Shown here: piece after piece, positions 17,327-27,800 of the stretch
How the letters are laid out: each line of letters starts with the position of its first letter
How positions within the stretch are numbered: the stretch's first letter is position 1
NCBI RefSeq assembly: GCF_019734195.1
Contig: NZ_JAASHM010000010.1
Span: 50,193 to 114,192 of the forward strand
Direction: 5' to 3'
Length of the DNA stretch: 64,000 nucleotides
Origin: Clostridium sp. K13
Lineage (GTDB): Bacteria > Bacillota > Clostridia > Clostridiales > Clostridiaceae
Notes under the pieces: generated by a model
What the model saw: the letters and a program-made list of their open reading frames with translations, nothing else
Database searches by the model: none
What the model was told of the DNA's origin: nothing
Translations under genes and position numbers: made by a program

Positions 17327-18505
17327 ATGAGCTTTAATAAGAAAACAATTGAAGATATTCAAGTTAACGGTAAAAGAGTTTTAGTAAGATGTGACTTTAA
17401 CGTACCATTAAAAGAAGGCGTTATCACTGACGAAAATAGATTAGTAGGAGCTCTTCCAACAATCAAATACTTAGTTGAAAATGGAGCTAAAGTTATACTT
17501 TGCTCACACCTAGGAAAAGATGCTTCTAAGACTTTAGCACCAGTTGCTGTAAGATTAAGCGAAATGTTAGGTAAAGAAGTTGTTTTCGCTAGAGACGAAG
17601 AAGTTGTTGGAGAAAACGCTAGAAAAGCTGTTGCTGATATGAAAGACGGAGACGTTGTATTATTAGAAAACACTAGATGCAGAAAAGAAGAAACTAAGAA
17701 CGGAGAAGAATTATCTAAAGAATTAGCTTCTTTATGTGATATCTACGTTAATGATGCATTCGGAACTGCTCACAGAGCTCACTCTTCAACTGAAGGTGTT
17801 ACTAAGTTTGTAGATACAGCTGTATGCGGATACTTAATCCAAAAAGAATTAAAGTTCTTAGGAGAAGCTGTAAACAACCCAGTTAGACCTTTCGTTGCTA
17901 TATTAGGTGGATCAAAGGTTTCTGATAAAATTGCTGTTATCAACAACTTATTAGAAAAAGTTGATACAATCATCATCGGTGGAGGAATGGCTTACACATT
18001 CTTAAAAGCTCAAGGATACGAAATCGGAACTTCTTTATGTGAAGACGATAGAATGGACTACGCTAAGGAAATGATCGCTAAAGCAGAAGCTAACGGTGTT
18101 AAATTCTTATTACCAGTAGACCACAGAATTGCTGATGGATTCAAGGATGTTGAAGCTACAGTTACTGAAGATCAAAACATTCCAGCTGGATTCATGGGAT
18201 TAGATATCGGACCGAAGACAGAAGCTATCTATGCTGAAGCTATTAAAGATGCTAAGACTGTTATCTGGAATGGACCAATGGGAGTATTCGAATTCGAAAA
18301 CTTCAACAAAGGAACAATTGCAGTTGCTAAAGCTATGGCTGATGCAGATGCTACAACAGTTATTGGTGGAGGAGACTCAGCTGCTGCTGTTAACATCTTA
18401 GGATTCGGAGACAAAATGACTCACATCTCTACAGGTGGTGGAGCTTCATTAGAATTCTTAGAAGGTAAAACATTACCAGGAATCGCTGCTTTAAACGATA
18501 AGTAA
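17327..18505 (+). CDS. pgk: Phosphoglycerate kinase
   Basis: Substrate-level ATP formation from 1,3-bisphosphoglycerate. Seen are [11 protein letters not shown] (about residues 16-26), the substrate-binding HLGK and NTRCRKEE stretches, the hinge region, and the C-terminal nucleotide motif GGGDSAAAV with [14 protein letters not shown]. Start ATG 17327 follows GAGGTG with good spacing; a GTG at 17318 lies within that binding site. At 392 residues it is full length. Codon use is strongly C-ending like gap. Confidence 0.96.
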   Translation: MSFNKKTIEDIQVNGKRVLVRCDFNVPLKEGVITDENRLVGALPTIKYLVENGAKVILCSHLGKDASKTLAPVAVRLSEMLGKEVVFARDEEVVGENARKAVADMKDGDVVLLENTRCRKEETKNGEELSKELASLCDIYVNDAFGTAHRAHSSTEGVTKFVDTAVCGYLIQKELKFLGEAVNNPVRPFVAILGGSKVSDKIAVINNLLEKVDTIIIGGGMAYTFLKAQGYEIGTSLCEDDRMDYAKEMIAKAEANGVKFLLPVDHRIADGFKDVEATVTEDQNIPAGFMGLDIGPKTEAIYAEAIKDAKTVIWNGPMGVFEFENFNKGTIAVAKAMADADATTVIGGGDSAAAVNILGFGDKMTHISTGGGASLEFLEGKTLPGIAALNDK

Positions 18506-18525
18506 GAACCGTTGATAATTAAGAT

Positions 18526-18551
18526 AGAAAGTCAGTTAGCTCTGACTTTCT
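18526..18551 (+). terminator. Hairpin after pgk without T run
   Basis: AGAAAGTCAG and CTGACTTTCT form a perfect 10-bp stem with a six-base loop, followed by AAAATC. Lacking a T tract, it is more likely a processing or stabilising 3' hairpin than a strong terminator. Confidence 0.5.
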
Positions 18552-18644
18552 AAAATCATTAATAAAATATAATCAAGAATTAAGTATAAAAGATCAAGAA
18601 TTAAAGGAAAAACTTTTAAGGTAGATTTTGAAATTAAATTTTTA

Positions 18645-18703
18645 GAAACTACGGATGTAGTTTCTTCCAATATTCTTAACTTTTAACTCTTAACTCTTAA
18701 CTA
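18645..18703 (+). repeat. Dispersed intergenic repeat with GAAACTAC hairpin
   Basis: GAAACTAC-GGAT-GTAGTTTC (18645-18664) is a perfect 8-bp hairpin followed by a TTAACTCTTAACT-type tail to 18703. The tail resembles the cysK-cysE spacer. Confidence 0.5.
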
Positions 18704-18722
18704 AAATTATGAGGTGAATAGA

Positions 18723-19469
18723 ATGAGAAAAGCTATTATTGCTGGAAACTGGAAGATGCATTACACTCCAGAAGAAGCTGTTAATGTTATAAATGAATTA
18801 AAACCATTAGTAAAGGATGCTACTTGTGATGTAGTAGTTTGTCCTACTTTTGTTTGTTTAGATGCTGTATTAAAAGCAGTTGAAGGATCAAACATCAAAG
18901 TTGCTGCTCAAAACATGCACTTTGAAGAAAAGGGAGCTTTCACTGGTGAAATCGCTCCAAGAATGTTAGAAGCTATGGGTGTAGATTACGTAGTTTTAGG
19001 ACACAGTGAAAGAAGAGAAATGTTCAATGAAACTGATGAAGCTTTAAACAAAAAAGTTAAAGCTACTTTTGCTCATAACATGACTCCAATCCTTTGTTGT
19101 GGAGAAACTTTAGAACAAAGAGAAAACGGAACAACTAATGAAGTTGTTGGAGCTCAAATCAAAGCTGATTTAGAAGGTTTATCACCAGAATTAGCAGAAA
19201 AAGTTGTTATAGCTTACGAACCAATCTGGGCTATCGGAACTGGTAAAACTGCTACTGATGAGCAAGCTAACGAAACAATAATGGCTGTAAGAGGCGTTGT
19301 TGCTGAAATGTTCGGTAAAGAAGTTGCTGATAAAGTAAGAATTCAATACGGTGGATCAGTTAAGCCTGGAACTATAAAAGCTCAAATGGCTCAATCTGAT
19401 ATCGATGGTGCTTTAGTTGGTGGAGCTAGCTTAGTTGCTGCTGATTTTGCTCAAATCGTAAACTACTAA
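18723..19469 (+). CDS. tpiA: Triose-phosphate isomerase
   Basis: Interconverts dihydroxyacetone phosphate and glyceraldehyde-3-phosphate. Visible are the AGNWKMH substrate loop, the catalytic His in VLGHSERRE (about residue 96), the catalytic Glu in [15 protein letters not shown] (about 166) with the flexible loop 6, and the phosphate-binding YGGSVKPGT. Start ATG 18723 follows GAGGTG; a GTG at 18714 is inside the binding site. 248 residues is normal. It ends the gap cluster, followed by a strong terminator rather than by gpmI. Confidence 0.97.
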   Translation: MRKAIIAGNWKMHYTPEEAVNVINELKPLVKDATCDVVVCPTFVCLDAVLKAVEGSNIKVAAQNMHFEEKGAFTGEIAPRMLEAMGVDYVVLGHSERREMFNETDEALNKKVKATFAHNMTPILCCGETLEQRENGTTNEVVGAQIKADLEGLSPELAEKVVIAYEPIWAIGTGKTATDEQANETIMAVRGVVAEMFGKEVADKVRIQYGGSVKPGTIKAQMAQSDIDGALVGGASLVAADFAQIVNY

Positions 19470-19477
19470 AATTTTTT

Positions 19478-19523
19478 AAAATAGACTTAAACTTATAATA
19501 TATAGTTTAAGTCTATTTTTTTA
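19478..19523 (+). terminator. Terminator of tpiA
   Basis: A 14-bp stem (19480-19493 with 19504-19517) followed by a run of T. Confidence 0.88.
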
Positions 19524-19537
19524 TTGCGAAATTTTTT

Positions 19538-19575
19538 GGTAAATGTTTACACAAAAAATATACTCCTGGTATAAT
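19538..19575 (+). promoter_or_regulatory. Promoter of the GH84 gene with overlapping cre-like site
   Basis: TTTACA (19546-19551), 18-base spacer, TATAAT (19570-19575). GGTAAATGTTTACA at 19538-19551 covers the -35 box and matches 12 of 14 positions of the CcpA consensus TGWAANCGNTNWCA. Carbon-catabolite repression is inferred. Confidence 0.55.
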
Positions 19576-19664
19576 TGTTAAAAAAAGGTTGTTTACATAA
19601 TTATTATAAAGGAGGGGACATTTTTTTATATTATAAATATAAAGTAATAGGGGGAGTATAAAAA

Positions 19665-22600
19665 ATGAAAAGATTAACTAGTTTAATATTAGCAACTACT
19701 TTAAGTATTGGTCTATTTAATACTGTAGCTATAAGGGTTAGTGCTAGGGGGAATGATACAAATATTCAAGTAGAAAAGAATTATGAAATATATCCATTAC
19801 CACAAAATGAGGTATATTTAGGTTCTGATTTTAGAATTACAGATGAAGTTAACATAGTATTAGAAGATGGGATTGATGAATCTACTAGAAATTTTATTGT
19901 TGAAATCTTAGCTAATAATGGTATTAATAATACTTTTTCTAAAGAAGTGGTTGATAATAAAACTAATATTATTATTGGAGTAAGGGGATCTGCCGGATAT
20001 GTAGATAATTATTTTAATGAAAATATAGAATATAATCAAGAAATATTTTTAGAAGAAGATGCTTATGTTTTAAAGGTAGATAATAGTTTGAAGGAAAATG
20101 GTGTAATTGCAATATTAGGTGATACAACAGATTCTGCATATTATGGTATAGCAACTTTAAAAATGATTTTTAATCAAATAGAAAATAATCAAATAGAAAA
20201 TGTTATGTATGAAGATTTTGCAGATGCTAAATGGAGAGGATTTATTGAAGGTTTTTATGGTTATCCTTGGTCGAATGAAGATAGAAAGAGTTTAATGGAG
20301 TTTGGTGGAAACTTTAAAATGAATTCATATATATTTGCGCCTAAGGATGACCCTTATCATAATAGACAATGGAGAGAACTATATCCAGAAGATAAGCTAG
20401 CTGAAATAAAAGAATTAGTAGATGTAGGACACAAGAGTAAAACACAATTTATTTGGGCAATTCATCCAGGCTTTAATATGATTAATTGGAATGATTATGA
20501 TAATGAACTTCAAACATTATTAAACAAATTAGAACAATTATATGATATCGGAGTGAGACAATTTGGATTATTTATGGATGATATAAGTACTGATCAATCA
20601 TTAGCTGATAAAGAGTGGCATGTAAGACTTGTGACAGATGTAGCTAATTGGGTTAATGAAAAGGGTGATTGTTATTCATTAGTATATTGTCCACCATATT
20701 ATAATCAGGCATGGACTGGAGAGAAGGGTAAGCCATATTTACGAGCATTAGCAAATGTTCCAGAGAATGTTGAAATAATGTGGACTGGAGTAGATGTTTG
20801 TGGTCAAGTAGTTGAGTCAGAAATGCAATGGCCAAAAGATATAATAGGAAGAGATACTTATATGTGGCTTAATTGGCCAGTTAATGGACATAACTCAGCA
20901 CGATTAATGCTTGGAAAGGGAGAGGTTATGAATCCTGGAGTTCATAATATTTCAGGAATAGTAACTAATCCATTAGAATATGCAGAATTATCAAAGACAG
21001 CTATATTTGCTATTGCAGATTATACATGGAATACTGACGAATTTAATGATGATAAAAGCTGGGAGGATTCATTTAAATATATAAATCCAGAAGTAGCAGA
21101 AGAATTCCATACTATAGCTTCTCATTTAAGTGATCCATCTCCAAGTAATAGAAATTTAGTTTTAGAAGAGTCAGAATATATAAAAGAAGATTTAGAGTTG
21201 TTTTTAAATAATTATAATAGTGGAGAAGAGATTAGTGAGGTAGGAAGTAGATTAATTTATGAATTTGATAAGATATTGGAGGCAATTGTAGTATTTAATT
21301 CAGAAAAAAATTTAAATGAAAAAATGAAGAGTGAAATAAAGCCTTGGTTAGGATCTTTAGAATATATAGTAAAGGCATGTAAAGCATCAGTTAATAGTGC
21401 TATTGCAATTAGAGAATCTAATCTTGATGTAGCATGGACAGAATTATCAAATGCTACAGTTTTCAAACAAACATCTCAAACTTTTACAACTAAAAAGTTA
21501 AATTATCCAGATGTTGTTGTTGAAAGTGGAGCAAAGAGATTAATTCCATTTGCAAATGAGTTAATAAGTAGTTTAGATTCAAAAATATATATGGAAATGG
21601 ATCCACAAGCAAGTAGTAGAATACCAATGTCTTCATATAAATCAAATGAATTAGATTTAATAGTTGATGGAGATGAAGAAACATATGCTTATTTTAAAAC
21701 TCTACAAAAAGTAGGAGATTGGTATGGAGTTGATTTAGGAAAAGTTATTGATGTTAATAATATAGAAATTGTTCAAGGAAGAAATGATACTGATCATGAT
21801 AGATTTCATAAGGGTATTTTAGAATATTCAGAGGATGGGGAGCATTGGTCAGCTATCGGTGAGGAAAGAACAGACTCTAGAATAGTAGAAAATAATTTAT
21901 CTATAAAAGCAAGATATATAAGATATAGAGCAACAATTGCAGGAGTACCAGGTGGAAAGCCAGATTTATGGACTGCAGTAAGAGAAATAAAAATAAATAA
22001 AGAGGAAAATAAACCAGTTTTATTTACTAATGCTAAAGAGCTAGAAGATACTGAAATTATTATATCGGAGTCAAAAGCAGAAATATTAAATAAATCAAAT
22101 ATTACATTAAAAACAAATGAATATTTAGGATTTAAGTTAACTGGAATAGAAAGAATTGCTGATATAATATGTGAAGCTTCATCAGAAAATCTAACTATAG
22201 AAACTTCTATTAATGGAGTTGAATGGAGTGAAGCCGCTGATATAAATGAAGCAAGATATATTAGAGTGATAAACAAAGAAAGTAATGATATAACATTTGA
22301 TTTAAATAAATTATCAGTTACTCTTAATAAGTTTCAACATGTAAAAATTACTCATAATTATGGAAGTATATATAGTGGAAATATAGAAAGTATTTTTGAT
22401 AAAAAGCTAGAAAGTAAGGTTTGGTTTGGTTCAGCGCAGGGAAAAGATAAATATGTACAAGTAGACTTAGGTGGAGTAGTTGATATCGACAAGATAGATT
22501 TAGTAATAGGAGATTCTGAAAAGGATTATTTTAGAAATGGAAACTTAGAAGTATCTTTAGATGGAGAAACATGGGAAGTTATAGATGAAATAACAGGTGA

Positions 22601-24398
22601 AAGTAGAGAGGCTAATTTCCCAACACTTAAAGCTCCTTATAGATATAGAACTATGGAAGGCATTAATAAAAGAGCTAGATATATTAGATTAATATCAAAA
22701 AATAATAGTAATGCATGGTTAGCATTAAATGAAATACTAATAAATGAAGGTATTAATATAGATACAAATACAAATTTATCATTAATAGCTAAACCAGAAG
22801 GTGAATTAAGTAATAATTCTGAAACTGTAATAGATAAAAAATTATCTACATTCTATACACCTGCTGGAGAAGAGTTAGAGGGTGAATTATTATATAGGCT
22901 TTCTGATTACAGTGAAGTTGGTGAATTGATTATTTTACAAGGACCAACAGGTATTTCAAATGCAAGTGTTGAAATAAGAGATTTAGATGGATGGCATGAG
23001 ATTGGAGCTTTATCTAATTCTTATAATTATTTTGATACTAGTAATTTAAATAATGTTTTAGATATTAAGTTTACATGGAATGGTGTTAAACTAATTATAA
23101 ATGAAATAATAACAGTAAAGAAATCAAGTGAAAATATACCAGATGAAAAGCCTGATGAAGTAATAAATAAGGATGAATTAAAGGCAATTATAGAAAGTGC
23201 CAAGAGTATAGTTGAAAATGAAGCTGATAAGTATACAAAGGAAACTATAGATTCATTGAAGGAAGCAATAAATATTGCAGAAGAAGTTTTAATAAATGAT
23301 GAAGCAACTCAAGAACAAATAGATGTTGCTAAAGAAGCAGTAGAAGTTGCTATTTCACAATTAGAAGAAAATGATAATAAACCAGAAGAGATAAATAAAT
23401 TAGCATTAAGAATTAATATTGATTATGCTGAAGAACTAAAGGAAAGTGGTGCTCTTGAGGGAGTTGTACCAGTTGTAATTAAAAGCTTTAATAAGGCTTT
23501 AGAAGAAGCTTATATAGTATATAATAATGAGTTTGCTACTCAAACTGAAGTAGATGAAGCATTTAATAATTTAGCAGAAGCAATTCATATGCTTGAATTT
23601 AAGCAAGGTGATAAATCAGAATTAGAAAACTTAATTAATTCAGCTAACGCTTTAAATAGAAATGATTATACTGATGAGAGTTGGTTGAATTTAGAGTCTA
23701 TACTTGAAGAAGCAAATAAGGTGCTAATAGATGACAATGCAATGCAAGAAGAGATAAATGAAATGACTGAGAATTTGAAACAAGCTATTAAAAATCTAGA
23801 GGAAGCTAATAAGATAGATAAATCAGCGCTTCAAGATCTTGTTAATAGAGTAAAAGAAACAGATTCTTCAAAATATATAGAATCAACATGGATATCATTT
23901 GAAGGTGCACTTAAAAATGCAAGTGAACTATTAGAATCCCAAACGGCTACTCAAGTAGAAGTAAATGAAGTATATAATTCTTTATTAAGAGCGTATCTAA
24001 GTTTAAGGTTAACTCCTGATAAGACTTTGCTTGAAGGATTAATTAAAGAGATAGAAGAATTAGATTTATCTAAATATACTACTAAAAGTGTTAATATGAT
24101 GAAGAAGGAATTAGCAAATGCTAGTGTGGTATTAAATAATAAAGAAGCTACAGAAGAAGAGGTTAATGAAGCAGTAGAAAATCTTAGAAGTGCTAAAGGA
24201 GCTTTAGTAGAAAAAGATTATATTAGTAATTCTAATGAAAACGAGAATGATAATAATAGTAATAATAATTCAAGTATAGATAAAAACAATGAAAGTTTAC
24301 CAAAGACTGGTGATATAGTTTCATCATCAGTAAATTTAATAATATTAGGATTATTAACAGTTGGTGGGACATTTATATTAAGAAAAAAAGAAGATTAG
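19665..24398 (+). CDS. Wall-anchored GH84 beta-N-acetylglucosaminidase (NagJ-like)
   Basis: A 1577-residue secreted enzyme. Order: signal peptide (1-28); alpha/beta N-domain (~35-180); GH84 catalytic barrel (~185-480) with WRGFIEGFYGYPW from about residue 189, FAPKDDPYH and the catalytic Asp pair in MDDIS (about 305-306); helical domain; F5/8-type (CBM32-like) modules at ~645-775 and ~890-1030 plus a weaker one at ~1040-1160; helical FIVAR-type repeats (~1165-1525); Asn-rich spacer; LPKTG at about 1545, hydrophobic segment and basic tail for sortase. It resembles clostridial NagJ/NagH hyaluronidases and would remove beta-GlcNAc from host glycans. True hyaluronidase activity is not shown by sequence. 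Start ATG 19665 follows a GGGGG-type site. Confidence 0.92.
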   Translation: MKRLTSLILATTLSIGLFNTVAIRVSARGNDTNIQVEKNYEIYPLPQNEVYLGSDFRITDEVNIVLEDGIDESTRNFIVEILANNGINNTFSKEVVDNKTNIIIGVRGSAGYVDNYFNENIEYNQEIFLEEDAYVLKVDNSLKENGVIAILGDTTDSAYYGIATLKMIFNQIENNQIENVMYEDFADAKWRGFIEGFYGYPWSNEDRKSLMEFGGNFKMNSYIFAPKDDPYHNRQWRELYPEDKLAEIKELVDVGHKSKTQFIWAIHPGFNMINWNDYDNELQTLLNKLEQLYDIGVRQFGLFMDDISTDQSLADKEWHVRLVTDVANWVNEKGDCYSLVYCPPYYNQAWTGEKGKPYLRALANVPENVEIMWTGVDVCGQVVESEMQWPKDIIGRDTYMWLNWPVNGHNSARLMLGKGEVMNPGVHNISGIVTNPLEYAELSKTAIFAIADYTWNTDEFNDDKSWEDSFKYINPEVAEEFHTIASHLSDPSPSNRNLVLEESEYIKEDLELFLNNYNSGEEISEVGSRLIYEFDKILEAIVVFNSEKNLNEKMKSEIKPWLGSLEYIVKACKASVNSAIAIRESNLDVAWTELSNATVFKQTSQTFTTKKLNYPDVVVESGAKRLIPFANELISSLDSKIYMEMDPQASSRIPMSSYKSNELDLIVDGDEETYAYFKTLQKVGDWYGVDLGKVIDVNNIEIVQGRNDTDHDRFHKGILEYSEDGEHWSAIGEERTDSRIVENNLSIKARYIRYRATIAGVPGGKPDLWTAVREIKINKEENKPVLFTNAKELEDTEIIISESKAEILNKSNITLKTNEYLGFKLTGIERIADIICEASSENLTIETSINGVEWSEAADINEARYIRVINKESNDITFDLNKLSVTLNKFQHVKITHNYGSIYSGNIESIFDKKLESKVWFGSAQGKDKYVQVDLGGVVDIDKIDLVIGDSEKDYFRNGNLEVSLDGETWEVIDEITGESREANFPTLKAPYRYRTMEGINKRARYIRLISKNNSNAWLALNEILINEGINIDTNTNLSLIAKPEGELSNNSETVIDKKLSTFYTPAGEELEGELLYRLSDYSEVGELIILQGPTGISNASVEIRDLDGWHEIGALSNSYNYFDTSNLNNVLDIKFTWNGVKLIINEIITVKKSSENIPDEKPDEVINKDELKAIIESAKSIVENEADKYTKETIDSLKEAINIAEEVLINDEATQEQIDVAKEAVEVAISQLEENDNKPEEINKLALRINIDYAEELKESGALEGVVPVVIKSFNKALEEAYIVYNNEFATQTEVDEAFNNLAEAIHMLEFKQGDKSELENLINSANALNRNDYTDESWLNLESILEEANKVLIDDNAMQEEINEMTENLKQAIKNLEEANKIDKSALQDLVNRVKETDSSKYIESTWISFEGALKNASELLESQTATQVEVNEVYNSLLRAYLSLRLTPDKTLLEGLIKEIEELDLSKYTTKSVNMMKKELANASVVLNNKEATEEEVNEAVENLRSAKGALVEKDYISNSNENENDNNSNNNSSIDKNNESLPKTGDIVSSSVNLIILGLLTVGGTFILRKKED

Positions 24399-24407
24399 AA
24401 TAAAATT

Positions 24408-24460
24408 AAAACGATACTTTAAAATATGAGTTAATAATATTTTAAAGTATCGTTTAATTT
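24408..24460 (+). terminator. Terminator of the GH84 gene
   Basis: A 19-bp perfect stem (24408-24426 with 24437-24455) followed by AATTT. Confidence 0.85.
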
Positions 24461-24548
24461 ATAAAAATAATGTAAACACATAATAAAAAGTAAAAAAATA
24501 TTAATATATTGCAGTAAAGTATAAGAAACTTGCTATGTTAGAATTCGT

Positions 24549-24585
24549 TAAAAACATTTACAATAATGGTAAAAACTGATATATT
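24549..24585 (+). promoter_or_regulatory. Promoter of the GH20 gene with overlapping cre-like site
   Basis: TTTACA (24557-24562), 17-base spacer, TATATT (24580-24585). Read on the minus strand, 24562-24549 is TGTAAATGTTTTTA, 12 of 14 matches to the CcpA consensus, again covering the -35 box as at the GH84 gene. Confidence 0.5.
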
Positions 24586-24591
24586 TAATTA

Positions 24592-24854
24592 AAAGAATAA
24601 ATTTTGTAAATATATCGTGTTACCTTAAGAGGGCATTAGAGGACTTATCTGATGAAAGTTTTATTTAGATGAGTCAATTTGTGATGCCTAAAAATAAGTA
24701 TTTATTAGTAAATTAAATGTGGTAAGGAAGTAAGAAGCAATAGGCATAATGCTCTAAATATTAGAAGTTTTTATTATTTGTTAAACTATCAATTTATATT
24801 TATAAATTGATATTTATATAAAATTATAAACAAAATTTAGAGAGGAGTAGAATA
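24592..24854 (+). ncRNA. Candidate structured leader RNA of the GH20 gene
   Basis: About 260 transcribed bases precede the GH20 ATG without an ORF. GACTTATCT (24642-24650) pairs with AGATGAGTC (24667-24675), enclosed by GGCAT (24632-24636) with ATGCC (24684-24688). A second GGCAT at 24743-24747 could take over ATGCC, and TAATGC (24747-24752) could pair with GCATTA (24633-24638), giving mutually exclusive folds. A perfect palindrome follows at 24788-24811. This is riboswitch-like architecture of no class I recognise. Confidence 0.4.
24788..24811. promoter_or_regulatory. 24-bp perfect palindrome before the GH20 gene
   Basis: ATCAATTTATA (24788-24798), TT, TATAAATTGAT (24801-24811) are exact inverted halves, ending 43 bases before the ATG. 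It may be an operator or a leader hairpin. Confidence 0.5.
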
Positions 24855-27800
24855 ATGAGAGGTCTAAAGAAGAAAAAAATAATTAATTTATCTTTAGCAA
24901 CGATGCTTACATTTACTATGTTAATTAGTAATGTATCGGCATATGTAAACACAAATGACGAAAAAGCATCGGAAAAAGTTAATCTAGCTTTAAACAAAGC
25001 AGCTTTTGCATCAAGTGAAGAGACAAATACTTTTACTGCAAAAAAGGTAACAGACGGAATAGTTGATAGGGAAGGTTCTAAATCATCAAGATGGGCATGT
25101 GAAAGATATGAAAATGGTCCATGGGTAGCAATAGATTTAGGACAAAAACAAAGTTTTGATGAGGTAAATATTACTTGGGAGCGTAGAAATGTTAATTCCT
25201 ATAAAATTGAAATATCAGATGATTCAGAAAACTGGACATCAATTTATGTAGGAGGAGGAGCAACAGATTTTGTTGAAGCTGTAAATGTTGGTAATCAAGA
25301 AGCTAGATATATTAGAGTAGTTATTGATGATTATTCAGCAACAGCAGAAAATGTAACTTGGGAAACAGTATCTATATATGAAATCGAAGTTTATGGAGAA
25401 GGAACAATTGTAGATCAGGATCCAGAACCAGGAGTAAATATAGCACTAAATAAAACTGCAAGTGCTTCATCAATTGAAACAAATGATTTTACAGGGAATA
25501 AAGCCTTTGATGGAGTAGTAGATAGAACAACTACTAAAAAATCAAGATGGGCAAGTGCTGTTTCTTCAGACCCACAATGGTTAAAAGTTGACTTAGGAAA
25601 AGCAACTAAGTTTGATAGTTTTGTAATTGAATGGGAAAGAAGAAACTCAAATAATTATAGGATACAAGTTTCAGATGATGACAGTACATGGACTGATGTA
25701 TATGCTGCAAATAAATATCCGGCCAATTTTAGAGAAAATATAGAATTATCAGAGGCTGTAAAAGCAAGATATATAAGATTATATATAGATGAGCATATTG
25801 CAAATTCAGAAGGTGTAAATTGGAATACAGTATCAGTATATGAATTAGAAGTATATAATGGAGGGATTCCAGAAGCTCCAAAAACAGTTTCAGAAGTAGC
25901 AAATAACTTAGTGGTACAGGAACTTACAAGTGAAGATACTGTTCTTACTATGCCGTCAGTTCCAGAGGGATTTGAAATTTCTTTTGTTGGAGCTGATTAT
26001 GAAGAAGTTATTGATTATGAAATGAATATTCATAAACCATTAGTAGATACAAATGTTGAAGTGAATTTTGAGGTGCGTAAAGGTAAAGAAAAGGCAACTT
26101 CTCCAGTTATAGAAATTACTGTTCCTGGTGCTCATAATGTTGAAGGAAATAAAAAACCAACAGTAATTCCAGAGTTAAGAGAGTGGGCAGGAAAGAGTGG
26201 TAACTTTACAATAAGCAACACTTCAAGAATAGTAATAAATGAAGAATCAGAAGCAAAACTTAGAGAAACAGCTGAAGTTTTTGCTAAGGATTATGAAGAT
26301 ATAACAGGAAAAGAGATAGAAGTTGTTGTATCAAATAGCCCTAAAAGTGGAGATTTCTATATTGCTTTAAATTCAAATTATCCTGAACTTAGAGAAGAAG
26401 GATATTATATGAATGTTGATGATTTTGTAAGTATTGAAGCAAATACTGAACAAGCAATTTTCTTAGCTAGTAGAACAATACTTCAAATTCTTAAACAAAA
26501 TGAAGATTTTATACCTAAAGGATTAGTTAGGGATTATCCACAATATGACATAAGAGGATTTATGTTAGATGTAGGAAGAAAGCCTATTTCACTTGATTAT
26601 TTATATGAAGTAGTAAAAACTATGTCTTGGTATAAGATGAATGATTTCCAAGTGCATTTAAATGATAACTATATATGGTTAGAAAGAGATTACTCAAATA
26701 TAGGCGAAGATGCTATGAATGCATATGCAGCATTCCGTCTTGAATCTAATGATGTAGGTGAAAATGGAGTATCATTAACAGCACAAGATTTATATTATAC
26801 TAAGGCTGAATTTGGCGAATTTATTGATAATTCTAAGGTTTATGGAGTAAATATAGTGCCAGAATTTGATACACCTGGACATGCATTAGCATTTGTAAAA
26901 GCTCATCCAGAATATGCTTATAGAGATGGGCAAGGTGAAAATGCAGCTATGCTAGATGTAACAAATCCAGAAGTTATAGATTATATAAAAGGTATATATG
27001 ATGAATATCTAGATGGTGGAGATGACTCTGTATTTAGAAATGCTACTTTCCATATAGGGTCAGATGAATTCTATGGAGATTCAGAAGAATATAGAGCATA
27101 CTTAGATGAAATGTTAAAGTATGTAAGAGATGAAAAAGGAAGAACTACAAGAGTATGGGGTAGCTTAACTCATAAATCAGGAAGCACTCCTGTAACATCT
27201 GAAAATATAGAAATGAATATATGGAATTGTGGTTGGGCAAATCCTCAAGCTATGTATAATCAAGGATATGATTTAATAAATACTGATGATGCATATCTTT
27301 ATATTGTACCAGGAGCTAATTATTATATGAATTATTTAAATAGCCAATGGTTATATAATAATTGGGAAGTAAATAAGTTTAGTAATGGTGTTGTTATTCC
27401 ACAAGGAGCAAAGCAAATGCGTGGAGGTATGTTTGCACTTTGGAATGATATGATAGATAAATCTGCAAATGGAATTGTTGAATATGATTTATTTGATAGA
27501 ACACTTCCTGCAATTCAAGTTTTAGCTGAAAAGATGTGGGGAGAAGCTGATGATAAGACATATAACGAATTTAAAGAAGTTGTAAATGAAGTAAGCTTAG
27601 CACCAAACACTAACCCTAAATATGAGGTTGAGAGTAAAACTGAAAAAGTTATTGAGTATGATTTTAATAATGTAAATGGAAATTTAGTAGAAGATAAATC
27701 CGGAAATGAATATGATTCAGTTGGTCTAAATAATTCATCTATTGAAGAAGGAACATTAAACTTAAATGGTGAAAATAGTTATCTTAAAACTCCAGTTAAA

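Noticed and set aside
18526..18551. Classical terminator after pgk
   Set aside because: The stem is perfect but followed by AAAATC rather than a T run, so it is only called a hairpin.
23165..24250. CRISPR-like or tandem DNA repeat in the 3' parts of the giant glycosidase genes
   Set aside because: The repetition is at the protein level (FIVAR helices) with diverged DNA, not identical spaced repeats.
24640..24675. CTGATGA followed by GAAAG, resembling a hammerhead ribozyme core
   Set aside because: The CGAAA element and the third stem with a cleavable NUH are not in the right places, so this is a chance match inside a simple hairpin.
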